NCBI RefSeq assembly: GCF_001997295.1
Contig: NZ_CP019605.1
Location: 1,550,001 to 1,614,000 of the forward strand
From: Tessaracoccus flavus
Lineage (GTDB): Bacteria > Actinomycetota > Actinomycetes > Propionibacteriales > Propionibacteriaceae
Length of the DNA stretch: 64,000 bases
Direction: 5' to 3'
Shown here: one piece after another, positions 33,385-42,486 of the stretch
Position numbering within the stretch: position 1 is the first letter of the stretch
Layout: each line of letters begins with the position of its first letter
The notes under the pieces: model-generated
Seen by the model: the letters and a program-made list of their open reading frames with translations, nothing else
Database searches by the model: none
What the model was told of the DNA's origin: nothing
Program-made: the position numbers and the translations under genes

Positions 33385-36300
33385 TCAGTTGGCGAACCTC
33401 ACGATGTTGTTGAACACCCACTGCCTCGACTGCTTGAAGGCCGTCGAGCCGTCGGCCGCGGCCACGTCGGTGAGGATGTAGCTGCGGCAACCGCCCCGGC
33501 CGGTGGCGGCGGTGTCGCACTCGGTGCGCCACTGCCGGCCGTCAGAGGTCCAGGACCCGCTGGTGCCGAGTGGGTTGTGCGACCACTGGCCACGCGACAT
33601 CATCGGCAGGTAGGTCAGGTTGTTGAAGGCCCAACCGTTGGTCTGCACGAAGCGGCCACCCTCGCTCTTGATGGTGGTGGCCCAGATCGACGTCCGGCAG
33701 CGCACGGTCTGCGAGTACGGCTCGCACTCCGTGTGCCACAGGCGCCCGCCCGCCCGGTGGAACCCGGGGGTGGTGTAGACGTCGACCGACTCGGGGGTGG
33801 TGCCCGGGGCCGAGGGGGCCACCGTCGGGGTGGGCTGCGTCGGCTCCTCGGAGGGATCCTCGGAGGGCTCCGGCGAGGGATCCTCGGACGGGTCCTCGGA
33901 GGGATCCGTCGTCGGCTCGTCGCCGGCCGCGGTGAAGGCCCAGCTGTCCACCTCGATCAGGCGCTCGCCCTCGGGGCCGCGGAACACGAAGAACAGGTCG
34001 TGCACGCCGGTGGCGCCGGCCACCTCGGCCGTGACGTCGTTCCACTCACCCACCGCGGAGTCCGCGTTGATGGTGGCGACGACGGGCCCGGTCTCGGAGT
34101 CCAGGCGGACCTCGATCGTGGCGCCCTGGACCAGCGGCTTGACACGCGCGGTCACCTCGGCCGCACCGTCGCCGAAGTCCACGGACGAGATGCCCGTGAA
34201 GTCGCCGTCATCGATCTTGGTGAGCACGGTGTTGCCGTTGTCGTTGTGCTCGGGGAACTCCACCGAGGCAGTGTCGACCTGCTCGGTGCGGACACCGAGC
34301 TGCCAGGCGAGCGTCTCGGCCTCGAAGGTGCGGTACGGGTCGAAGTCCTTGATCTGCTCCACGCCCGCGTTTGTGCCCTCGACCTCCTTGATGGTGCCGT
34401 CCTCGTTGAACTCCACCTCGTCCAGGTGGACGCTGCGGTAGTTGACAACGTTGCCGTTGTTGAGCTCGTCACCCCACGCCAGGCCCATCGTCTGCGTGTG
34501 GTAGGTGAAGTACGTCTTGCCCTGGTAGTTGAAGACGTCGGAGTGGTTGTTGCCACCCGAGCCGGGGAACCACTTGCCGTGGGAGGCGAACAGCGTGCCG
34601 GCAAACTTCTCGCGGGTCAGGTCCATCGGGTCGTCGGTCATCATGTAGGCGATCTGCCCGGCGCCCGGGTAGTCCTGGCCCTCGATCATCTTGTCGTCGT
34701 ACTGCGAGTTGCCCACCGCGAAGTTCGAGGAGTACGAGTAGTAGTACGTGCCGTTGCGCTCGAACATCGACGACGCCTCGAACATCCCGGGTCCGTCGAT
34801 GACGGTGATTCCGGCTCCACTCGGGTCCTCGAGCTTGGTGTAGTCGTTGGGATCGAGCTTGACGACACGGGTGGACTTCGGGTGGTAGGGGTCCTGGGCG
34901 AAGTCCCAGTTGCCGCCGAAGTACAGGTAGGGCTGGCCGTCGACGTCCACGAAGACCTCGGGATCGAACAGCCACATCCCCTGCGGGAACTGGATCGGGT
35001 TGTTCTGGCCGATCAGCATCTGGCCGTTCGGGTCCTCCCACGGGCCCAGGGGCGAGCCGCCGACGATGACCCCGGTGCCGGAGCCACCGTTGCAGAAGTA
35101 GAGGTAGACCTCCTCGGTGCCATCACCGTCGAGGTCTGCCGAGACCGCGGCCGGCGCCCAGGAGTTGCCGGCCCACTTGGCGATCCCGTCCAGGCCCGCG
35201 ACGGGCACGGCACCGTGGTCAACCCAGTTGACCATGTCGTCGGTGGACATCACGTTGAGGGTGTTGATGCGGTCGTAGCCACCGTCGCGCACGGGCAGGC
35301 CGTTCGGCTTCTTCTCCGCCGTCTGGTACTGCTGGTCGTCACTGGTGGAGTAGATGTAGAGGCGGTCGTTGAACACGACGTGGTGCGGGTCCGCACCGAA
35401 CTTGTGGCCCATGAGCGGGTTGTGGTCCCCGACGGGCTTGGCCTGGACGTCCTCCACCGGGGACTTGCCGTCCTCGGCGGGCTCCTCGGCCGGGTCGGCC
35501 ACCTTGACCAGCGAGACGTTGTCGATCTCGAAGTCCACCAGGTCGGAGGCCTCGGGCTCCCCGGTCCAGTCCGTCTCGAAGAACGCGCGCCGCCAGTCCC
35601 CGACGCCGCCCACGCCGGAGTTCGGGACGTCCGCGACGAACTCGTCGTCGAAGCTGGTCCACTCCCCCTGCGTGACGGTCCTGGTGACCGCGTTGAGGCA
35701 GATTCCGTAGGTGAAGGCGTCGTCACAGATGGTGAAGGCGAATCCCTGCGTCTCGTTCCCGCCGGTGTAGCGCAGGTCCGCCTCCAGCCGGTAGGTGGCG
35801 CCCTCCTCGAGCTTGCCTGCCACGTCAGCGGCCGGGCCCGTGTTGGTCTGGGTGCGGCCCGTGATCTGCAGGGCCGAGTCGGACTCGGCGCCCGGGGAGG
35901 TGACCTGCAGCTCGCCCTCGCGGCCGTCGACGACGTACCAGCCCTCGTGGCCGCCGTCCTCGAAGGTGCCCTCGGGGAGGATGCCTGCCGGCGTGTCGAG
36001 CCGCACGATGCTGACGTCGTCGAGGAGGAAGTCGACGGTGGAGGACCAGGGGGTCTCGAACTGGAAGTGGGAGAAGACCGTCTCGGCGTGGTTCTCGTTG
36101 TAGTTGGACGACTCCTCGGGAATGAAATCGAGCGAGTACTCCTCCCAGTCCCCCTTCTGGACCTGCTTGATGGCGTCGGCCGCGGCGACGCAGGCGCCGG
36201 AGGCCGGGCAGTAGGCGAGCCCGAACGGTTCCTCGTCCGCCCCCGTGGTGTGCTTGACCTTCGCCGTGACGCGGTACTGCCCGTCGTGGGCCAGCGGCTC

Positions 36301-36588
36301 GGCAAGTTCGCCCTTGAGTCCGTCGTAGAAGGCGCCCCGATCCGTCAGGGCACCGCTGTGCTCGCCCGAGGCCGCGTCGTCGCTGAGCGCGAACTGGCCA
36401 CCGCCGGAGGGGATCCAGCCGGTGGTCCCGTCCTCGAATCCCGGGTTGACGACGATGTTGTCACCCGGCGCGGCCATCGCCTGGGGCATCGCGACGACCG
36501 ACGTCGCTACGAGCCCGACGAGCGTCACCGCGAGGGCTGCCCGCCCTCCGGGACTGCGCATCCTCCTGCGCGTTCTGCTGGTACTCAC
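33385..36588 (-). CDS. Secreted multidomain glycoside hydrolase (GH43-type)
   Basis: A 1067-residue exported enzyme. The signal peptide (MRSPGGRAALAVTLVGLVATSVVAM) is followed by two CBM4/9-like modules (NIVVNPGFEDGTTGW and EGTFEDGGHEGW). A five-blade GH43 domain comes next (GADPHHVVFNDRLYIYST, DPEVFVDVDGQPYLYFG, EASSMFERNGTYYYSYS), then a CBM6-like module, a Pro/Glu/Asp/Ser linker and a 140-residue C-terminal Cys-containing module. It likely attacks arabinose- or xylose-containing glycans. GTG 36588 follows AAAGGAG. The C-terminal module is shared with the next gene. Confidence 0.87.
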   Translation of the reverse strand: MSTSRTRRRMRSPGGRAALAVTLVGLVATSVVAMPQAMAAPGDNIVVNPGFEDGTTGWIPSGGGQFALSDDAASGEHSGALTDRGAFYDGLKGELAEPLAHDGQYRVTAKVKHTTGADEEPFGLAYCPASGACVAAADAIKQVQKGDWEEYSLDFIPEESSNYNENHAETVFSHFQFETPWSSTVDFLLDDVSIVRLDTPAGILPEGTFEDGGHEGWYVVDGREGELQVTSPGAESDSALQITGRTQTNTGPAADVAGKLEEGATYRLEADLRYTGGNETQGFAFTICDDAFTYGICLNAVTRTVTQGEWTSFDDEFVADVPNSGVGGVGDWRRAFFETDWTGEPEASDLVDFEIDNVSLVKVADPAEEPAEDGKSPVEDVQAKPVGDHNPLMGHKFGADPHHVVFNDRLYIYSTSDDQQYQTAEKKPNGLPVRDGGYDRINTLNVMSTDDMVNWVDHGAVPVAGLDGIAKWAGNSWAPAAVSADLDGDGTEEVYLYFCNGGSGTGVIVGGSPLGPWEDPNGQMLIGQNNPIQFPQGMWLFDPEVFVDVDGQPYLYFGGNWDFAQDPYHPKSTRVVKLDPNDYTKLEDPSGAGITVIDGPGMFEASSMFERNGTYYYSYSSNFAVGNSQYDDKMIEGQDYPGAGQIAYMMTDDPMDLTREKFAGTLFASHGKWFPGSGGNNHSDVFNYQGKTYFTYHTQTMGLAWGDELNNGNVVNYRSVHLDEVEFNEDGTIKEVEGTNAGVEQIKDFDPYRTFEAETLAWQLGVRTEQVDTASVEFPEHNDNGNTVLTKIDDGDFTGISSVDFGDGAAEVTARVKPLVQGATIEVRLDSETGPVVATINADSAVGEWNDVTAEVAGATGVHDLFFVFRGPEGERLIEVDSWAFTAAGDEPTTDPSEDPSEDPSPEPSEDPSEEPTQPTPTVAPSAPGTTPESVDVYTTPGFHRAGGRLWHTECEPYSQTVRCRTSIWATTIKSEGGRFVQTNGWAFNNLTYLPMMSRGQWSHNPLGTSGSWTSDGRQWRTECDTAATGRGGCRSYILTDVAAADGSTAFKQSRQWVFNNIVRFAN

Positions 36589-36715
36589 TGCTTCTCCTTT
36601 GATGCGTTGGTGCGGATGGGGCTGTGCCGCTCGGCATTCGCCCGGCCGGTGGGCCGGGTTGCCCCACCGGTGGTGGCGGGCGGGGCCACCTGGACCCCGC
36701 CCACCATCACTCAGT

Positions 36716-39700
36716 TCAGTTGCGGAAACGGACCATGTTGTTGAACACCCAGTCCTGGCTGGCACGGTGCTGCCAGACCCCGTCGGCGCCCTGCTGGGAG
36801 ACCACCAGGTCCGTCCAGATGTAGCTGCGGCAGCCGCCGCGGCCGGTGGCGGCCGTGTCGCACTCGGTCCGCCAGCGGCGGCCCTCGTCGGAGGTCCACT
36901 CGCCGGCGTTGCCGAGCGGGTTGCCGGCCCAGGCCTGCCTGGTGAGCAGCGGCAGGTAGGTGAGGTTGTTGAAGGTCCAGCCGGTGCGCTGGACGAACCT
37001 GCCGTCGACGGCCTCGACCGTGGTGGCCCAGATGTCGGTGCGGCACCGCAGGGTCTGCGAGTAGGGCTCGCAGGTGGTCTGCCAGGTGCGGCCGCCCACC
37101 CGGTGGAAGCCCGGGGTGTCGTAGACGTCGCCGGTGGAGCCGCCGGGCGTGGGCGGCGCGCTCGGGGACGTCGTCGGCGAGGGGCTCGGCGACGGGCTCG
37201 GGGTGGGCGTGGGCGTCGGAGTCGGCGACGGGCTGGGCTCCGGGGCGGCGTCGACGCGCAGCTGGGCCAGCAGCGCCGCCAGCTCGAGCGCCGGGGCGTC
37301 GATCTGGTTCTGCGTCGACGGCGTGGTCACGGCCCGTGCCCTCGCGAGGACGGCCTGCAGCTCCTCCCACTGGTCCGGGGCCAGGTCCGACTCCCCGAAG
37401 GTGGCGGCCGCCGCGATCGAGTCGTCCAGCAGGGCCCGGTCCAGCTCCAGCCCATCGGAGCTGAGCGTCCCGCTGAGCAGGTAGTGGTCGACGTCGACGT
37501 GGCCGCCGGTGCTCTCCAGGGCGTAGTTGAAGATGCCGAAGCGGTAGCCCATGAAGTGCGAGAGGCTCCAGTCCATCGTCAGCGGGCCGGCCGGGCTGCC
37601 CAGGTCGTGCCACTGCTGGCCGTCGAGGGAGTAGCGGAACTGCACCCACAGCTGGCCCGGGCTGCTCTCGAAGTCCGCGTCGGCCTTGAGGTGGACCACC
37701 TCGGCATCGCCCAGGGCCACGGTGGTGCCGGGCACGAAGGCCTCGGCCGCGTCCTGGTCGAAGGAGTCGGCGAACGGCTGGAGCCGCTGCACCACCCCGA
37801 GGGTGAGTTCGCCGTCGACGCGCTTCACGCCCGCGTAGGCGAAGCTGCGGGTGTAGGTGGCCAGGCCCGCGACGTCGCCGTCCAGCATCCCGGAGACGTC
37901 CATGGCGATCTCGGCCGAGGCCTTCGGGCCGAAGGTGCGCTGCGAGAGGGTGTTGCGGGCCTCCTCGAAGTACGCGAGCTCGCGCTCGGGGGCCTTGCTG
38001 TAGACGGCGGTCCCGGTGACGGTGTGGCCGTTGGTCAGGCGCAACCACCCGGGGCGCTCGGTCAGGGACCAGTAGCGGTTGTCCGGGTTGTGGTTCCACT
38101 GCCAGGCCAGGTCCAGGTTCGAGCCGTTGTGGGCGTACTCCGCCTCCACCGGCTGCTCCACCACGCCGGCCCGGCCGATGAAGGAGATGTCGTCGACCAG
38201 GTAGTCCACCTGGTCGGCCGGCGTCTGGTTCGGCCCCCAGGGGGTCTCGACCACCAGCGTGATGTCGCTCACATCGTCGCCGTCGGGGACGGCGAACTGG
38301 CCCGCCACGTCAGTCCACTCCCCCCTCACTGCGACGGCGCTGGCAGCCTGCTTGATGCCGCCGCCGTAGCTGAGGCCGATGATGAATCGCATCGTGTCGG
38401 GCCCCTCGTCGTAGCGCACGCGCATCGACGACGAGTAGGTCACGCCGTTTCGCACCTTGCCGTCGAGCACCTGGCCGGGGCCGGAGCCGTTGTTGACGCG
38501 TCCGGAGACTGCCAGCACCTGGGAGCCGTCGACAGCGGCCACCTCCAGGTCTGCGGTGTACTGCACCGCCCACGGGGCTACCTCGCCGCTCTCGAAGTCG
38601 CCGTTGCCGAGAAGTTCCACCCCGATGAGGGACTCGTCGACCTCGGGGGCCGCCGGCAGGTCCCACTGCTCGTCGCGGAATGGCTTGTGGGGTGCATCGT
38701 TGCGGAAGTCGTCGGAGGCGACGACGCTCTTGAGCCGCTGGGCGGCCGCGAGCTCCGGCGGCAGCGTGATGAGGTGGTCGAAGCTGTCACCGACGCGGAC
38801 GCGCCCCCTGTCACCGAACGTCGGCCAGCCGTCCTGCCACGTAGCCGGGATGAGGGCCGGGATGCGGCCCACGGGGAACGTGTCGCGGAAGAAGAAGCCG
38901 TGCCAGCTGGTCTGGCCGTCCGTGGTGACCGGCACCAGGCTGCCCTGGGCGAAGCCGTCGGAGTCCAGCACCTGCTTGGCCTCGTAGGTGTTGCCGCCGT
39001 CCGCGGCGGTGTAGCGGCCGAGCAGCTCGGTGGAGCGCAGGAGGACCACCTGGCGGCCGCCGCCGGGGGGCCAGGTGATGGTGGGCACGTAGTAGTAGCC
39101 GTCGAAGAAGAAGACCTGCTGGCCCTCGTAGGCGGGGGTCATGGCCGGCTCGTCGGCGAAGTCGGTGTGGGTGACGATGTCCGGGTACTGGGCCACCACC
39201 TCGGTGAGGTCGTCACTGAGCTGCACGGCGCTGGTGCGGCCGGCACCGTGGAAGATGTAGGGGGTGCCGCCGTCGGCCTCGTCGAAGAACAGCGACATGT
39301 CGTGGTAGCCGTGGCCCAGCGCGATCCGCGTCCAGGCACCGTCCTCGATGTCGTCGGTGACGAAGATGTAGGCGCCGCCGACATTGTTGGTGTTGAACCC
39401 GACGTAGAACTTTCCGTCGTGGTAGCGCAGCGAACCGGCCCACTGGCCGGCGCCGTAGGAGTTCTCGCCATTGCGCAGGGACGACGCGTCGCCCATCGAG
39501 AGCCGGTCGTAGACGTAGTTGACGGTCTCCCAGTTCACGAGGTCGTAGGACTTCATGATCGGGGCGCCGGGGCTGAGGTGCATCGTCGTGCTCAGCATGT
39601 AGTAGACGTCGCGGCCCTCGGAGTTCTCCGCCGCCGGCACCCTGGCGACGCTCATGTCCGGCACGTCCGCGTTGAACAGCGGCACCGAGTAGGTGCCGTC

Positions 39701-39841
39701 ACCGTTGTCGGCGCTGGTGTGACTCTTCGGATCCTGCGGGTCCTGCGCCGAGGCAACCGTCCCGAGCAGTGAGCAGCTGACCACCAGTGCGGCGATGGCC
39801 GTCATCGCCCTGCGCACGGGGTGTGGATATCGATCAACCAT
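36716..39841 (-). CDS. Secreted GH43-type (beta-xylosidase/arabinofuranosidase-like) hydrolase
   Basis: A 1041-residue exported enzyme. The signal peptide ends near VASAQ. The GH43 domain starts DMSVARVPAAENSEGRDVYY, continues STTMHLSPGAPIMKSYDLVN and GYYYVPTITWPPGGGR. A CBM4/9-like insert (GNGDFESGEVAPWAVQYTAD) precedes the GH43-associated beta-sandwich (WQWNHNPDNRYWSLTERPGW). A helical segment, a Pro/Thr/Ser linker and the same Cys-containing C-terminal module as the neighbour complete it. ATG 39841 follows GAAGGAG. The two glycosidases face the same way and probably act on the same polysaccharide. Confidence 0.87.
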   Translation of the reverse strand: MVDRYPHPVRRAMTAIAALVVSCSLLGTVASAQDPQDPKSHTSADNGDGTYSVPLFNADVPDMSVARVPAAENSEGRDVYYMLSTTMHLSPGAPIMKSYDLVNWETVNYVYDRLSMGDASSLRNGENSYGAGQWAGSLRYHDGKFYVGFNTNNVGGAYIFVTDDIEDGAWTRIALGHGYHDMSLFFDEADGGTPYIFHGAGRTSAVQLSDDLTEVVAQYPDIVTHTDFADEPAMTPAYEGQQVFFFDGYYYVPTITWPPGGGRQVVLLRSTELLGRYTAADGGNTYEAKQVLDSDGFAQGSLVPVTTDGQTSWHGFFFRDTFPVGRIPALIPATWQDGWPTFGDRGRVRVGDSFDHLITLPPELAAAQRLKSVVASDDFRNDAPHKPFRDEQWDLPAAPEVDESLIGVELLGNGDFESGEVAPWAVQYTADLEVAAVDGSQVLAVSGRVNNGSGPGQVLDGKVRNGVTYSSSMRVRYDEGPDTMRFIIGLSYGGGIKQAASAVAVRGEWTDVAGQFAVPDGDDVSDITLVVETPWGPNQTPADQVDYLVDDISFIGRAGVVEQPVEAEYAHNGSNLDLAWQWNHNPDNRYWSLTERPGWLRLTNGHTVTGTAVYSKAPERELAYFEEARNTLSQRTFGPKASAEIAMDVSGMLDGDVAGLATYTRSFAYAGVKRVDGELTLGVVQRLQPFADSFDQDAAEAFVPGTTVALGDAEVVHLKADADFESSPGQLWVQFRYSLDGQQWHDLGSPAGPLTMDWSLSHFMGYRFGIFNYALESTGGHVDVDHYLLSGTLSSDGLELDRALLDDSIAAAATFGESDLAPDQWEELQAVLARARAVTTPSTQNQIDAPALELAALLAQLRVDAAPEPSPSPTPTPTPTPSPSPSPSPTTSPSAPPTPGGSTGDVYDTPGFHRVGGRTWQTTCEPYSQTLRCRTDIWATTVEAVDGRFVQRTGWTFNNLTYLPLLTRQAWAGNPLGNAGEWTSDEGRRWRTECDTAATGRGGCRSYIWTDLVVSQQGADGVWQHRASQDWVFNNMVRFRN

Positions 39842-40024
39842 TGACAAGCTCCTTCGCCTGTTTCGGGGCCCCGGAGCAACCGCTATGTTACCGGGAACAT
39901 GAGTGAAGGTATACCGATCAACCTCGGCCGTCAAGGGTTGCGTGGAACAGGGACGGGTGGAGGCCGCACGGATCACGGCCGGGGACGACCTGCCACCGCC
40001 CACCCCCTGGCCGGGGGCCGGTGC

Positions 40025-40384
40025 TCAGGCTCGGGTGGGGCCCCTGGTGGACTCGCGGCGAACGATGCGGGCAGTGGGCATCCTGACCCGGCCACGATCC
40101 CCGGTCGCGGCCGGAGCATCCAGTCCGAGGCTGGTGAGCACCAGTTCGCAGACCGCATCGACCATCGCGTCGTTGTCGGGCTCGATGGTGGTCAGCGACG
40201 GCACCAGGTACGGCGCCAGGGCCAGGTTGTCGAAGCCCACCACCTGGACGTCGTCGGGCATGACCCGGCCAGCCTCCCCGAGTGCCCGGAAGGCCCCGAT
40301 GGCGCCGGCGTCGGTGACCGCGAACACGGCGTCGAAGGCGAGTCCCTCTGCGATGGCGGCCGCGAGTGCGGTGGTGATCGCGTT
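40025..40384 (-). pseudogene. LacI-family regulator, C-terminal fragment
   Basis: About 120 codons match the end of a LacI repressor effector domain: FDAVFAVTDAGAIGAFRALG, VMPDDVQVVGFDNLALAPYL, SLTTIEPDNDAMVDAVCELV and a RIVRRESTRG tail. The DNA-binding domain and first lobe are missing: near 40385 the sequence switches to an unrelated plus-strand remnant. It probably once regulated the glycosidases next to it. Confidence 0.8.
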
Positions 40385-40796
40385 CAACGTGGACCTCACG
40401 ATCCGCGCGAACGTCGCGATGTCTGCCGCCTTCCACCTCGGCTTCACGCAGGTCTCGGAGGCGTGGTTCAAGATCGGCTTCGCCTACCGGGACGGTAAGT
40501 GGGCCGCGATCAACGAAAGGGCCACCAAGTTCGGCGACCCCGTCATGGACAGCGACGCCATCTTCCAGGGCCAGGTGCGGGAATCCGCTGGGCTGGAGGT
40601 CATGGCCAAGCTCATGCTCTACGACACGTTCGGGCCCGCGCTGGGCTTCGGGCTGAAGGCCGGCGTCGACCTCGACGCCAAGATGGAGGCCGACGGCCTG
40701 ATGGCGCGGGTGAAGATCTACCTCTCCGGCAGCGTGCTGGTGCAGGTCTCGCTGAAGATCCCGGTGATCAACGTCGACGTCGCCGAAACGGCTTAG
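40385..40796 (+). pseudogene. C-terminal fragment of an unidentified large (surface?) protein
   Basis: An open frame of about 137 codons reads as a beta-rich protein end: HLGFTQVSEAWFKIGFAYRD, GKWAAINERATKFGDPVMDS, LMLYDTFGPALGFGLKAGVD, VSLKIPVINVDV then stop. The style is that of C-terminal domains of large exported proteins. There is no start, and it fuses head-on to the LacI fragment. The family is not recognised. Confidence 0.5.
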
Positions 40797-41169
40797 GCTG
40801 CGGTGGTCTTGGGCCGGGGGTTGTTGATGGTGGTATTGGGGTCGTACTCCTGGCCGCGGATCCAAGCGCTGCCGGCTGCCAGCCCCCGGTGTAGCGGTCG
40901 ATGGTGGCCCACTGGGCGCATTCGTTGATCACGGGGCAGTCGATGCAGAACTTGAGTGCCTGGTGGGCGGCGTCGGCGGCCGCCGAACTGTTGGGGGCGG
41001 TGTCGTGGCTGATTTCGGCCTCGTTCCATCCCGTGCCGGGAACGGCGCAGTTGCCAGCCGAGACCAGGACCAGGGCCAGCTCTGCGGCTTCCCGATGCCG
41101 CCAGATCCGGTTCAGCTTGTGTGTGCGCCATACTCGTCGGTTCGCCACCGACCGGCGTCGTGGGCTCAT
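40768..41169 (-). CDS. WhiB-like iron-sulfur protein (atypical)
   Basis: A 133-residue protein. Four cysteines in WhiB order are seen (GNCAVPG, then FCIDCPVINEC), expected to hold a 4Fe-4S cluster. The conserved GVWGG turn is only weakly present as YTGGWQPA, and the C-terminus is Pro/Arg-rich. In another frame the end would read SAWIRGQEYDPNTTINNPRP, so a frameshift after about residue 100 is possible. It overlaps the convergent plus-strand remnant by 29 bp. A DNA-binding regulator role is inferred from the family. Confidence 0.65.
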   Translation of the reverse strand: MSPRRRSVANRRVWRTHKLNRIWRHREAAELALVLVSAGNCAVPGTGWNEAEISHDTAPNSSAAADAAHQALKFCIDCPVINECAQWATIDRYTGGWQPAALGSAARSTTPIPPSTTPGPRPPQPKPFRRRRR

Positions 41170-41200
41170 TTGCTGGCCTCGGGAGGCCTATAGTCGACCA

Positions 41201-41614
41201 ATGGCCAGGTTCGTCGTCGATGCGAAGACTCTGCTGCACGTCCTCGAGAGCGGCCGATCCGTGGCAGCCGAGCATCAACTGGTGGCGCCCGCCTCGATCC
41301 GGTCGCAGGTCATGGACCTGCTGCTGGCGAGGGTCGACGCCGGGGACCTCACGGAGAAGCGGGCCCTCGCGCTGCACGAGCGCCTCACCGAAACCAAGCT
41401 CCGGCTCCTCAACGATCGCGTCAGCCGCCGCACGGCGTGGGACATCGCGAGGCAGCACGGCCGGCTCACCATCCGCGACGCGGAGTACATCGCGCTGGCA
41501 AGACTCCAGGCCGACGCCCTCGTCACAATCGATGCAGACCTGGCCGACGTCGCGACTAAGAGCGTGCCCGTGGCCGAACTCGATTATCTGTTCCAGCAGT
41601 CCCCCATTCTCTGA
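41201..41614 (+). CDS. PIN-domain (VapC-like) protein
   Basis: A 137-residue PIN-fold protein. Acidic residues are in the right places: VVDAKTLLHVLE near the start, TIRDAEYIALARLQ and VTIDADLADVA near the end. PIN domains are RNases, often toxins. No VapB-type antitoxin gene precedes it: the 31-bp gap upstream separates it from the divergent WhiB gene, so it may be an orphan. ATG 41201 is chosen as the start of the first strand. Confidence 0.75.
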   Translation: MARFVVDAKTLLHVLESGRSVAAEHQLVAPASIRSQVMDLLLARVDAGDLTEKRALALHERLTETKLRLLNDRVSRRTAWDIARQHGRLTIRDAEYIALARLQADALVTIDADLADVATKSVPVAELDYLFQQSPIL

Positions 41615-41659
41615 CTCCTGCCGGCTCCGCTCGTTGGAGTAAGGTGGAACGCTTGTGGC

Positions 41660-42259
41660 ATGACGCAAGAGCAGCCCTATGACGTCCTCAGCAGCTTCCG
41701 TGACTTCGAGGTGCGCCGCTACCCGGCCCACCTGGTGGCTGAGGTCGGGGTGGACGCGTCGTTCACGCGCGCGGGCAACGAGGCCTTCGGCGTGCTGGTG
41801 GCCTACATCTCCGGCCGCAACAGCACCCGGGGCAAGGTCGCCATGACCGCGCCGGTGCTGCAGGAGCAGGCGTCGGCCGCGATCGAGATGACCTCACCCG
41901 TTGTCCAGCAACCAGGCGGCAAGTCAGGCCGACACGTCGTGGCCTTCGTGATGCCCGCCGAGTTCACGCTCGACACGTTGCCGACCCCGGCCGACCCGCG
42001 CATCAACGTTCGCGAGGTGCCCGCCCATGTGGCCGCGGTGAGGAGCTTCACCGGCCGCTGGACGGAGCACGTCTACGAATTGCAGTTGAACGAGCTTCGT
42101 GGCGCGGTGGAGCAGGCCGGCCTCGAGGTCAGCGGGCCGCCACTGTTCGCCCGCTTTGATCCACCCTGGACGCCGTGGTTCCGCCGTCGCAATGAGGTGG
42201 TGCTCCCCGTCGGGTGGAACCCTCCCACCCGACGCGATGCTAAGACCACGCCGCGCTGA
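41660..42259 (+). CDS. SOUL-family heme-binding protein
   Basis: A 199-residue SOUL-domain protein. Family marks are YDVLSSFRDFEVRRYPAHLV, KVAMTAPVLQ, IEMTSPVVQQ, VAFVMPAEFTLDTLP and WTPWFRRRNEVVLPV. SOUL proteins bind heme or related ligands, and the bacterial role is unknown. It follows the PIN gene by 45 bp. ATG 41660 is the natural start. Confidence 0.88.
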   Translation: MTQEQPYDVLSSFRDFEVRRYPAHLVAEVGVDASFTRAGNEAFGVLVAYISGRNSTRGKVAMTAPVLQEQASAAIEMTSPVVQQPGGKSGRHVVAFVMPAEFTLDTLPTPADPRINVREVPAHVAAVRSFTGRWTEHVYELQLNELRGAVEQAGLEVSGPPLFARFDPPWTPWFRRRNEVVLPVGWNPPTRRDAKTTPR

Positions 42260-42486
42260 ATTCGCGTCGCGTTGGATCAGTGGTGTTGCCGCGCCTGCGA
42301 CGGAAGCGGAGTCACGGGTCCTGACACGACGACTCGCAACGCTTCAGCTTCGACGTCATTGCGGCTCGGCCTCCCTATCTCGACGCGTTGACGGATCGTC
42401 AGCTTCTCCCCCGCGGCTACCCGCCGCGGAACTGCTCTCTTCCGCAACCACGGAGCAGATACTAACGGGCTCCGGGAGAGCCGCGT

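Noticed and set aside
39903..40796. One plus-strand gene of 297 codons
   Set aside because: The first half is antisense to LacI-type coding sequence. Only the part after about 40385 looks coding on this strand.
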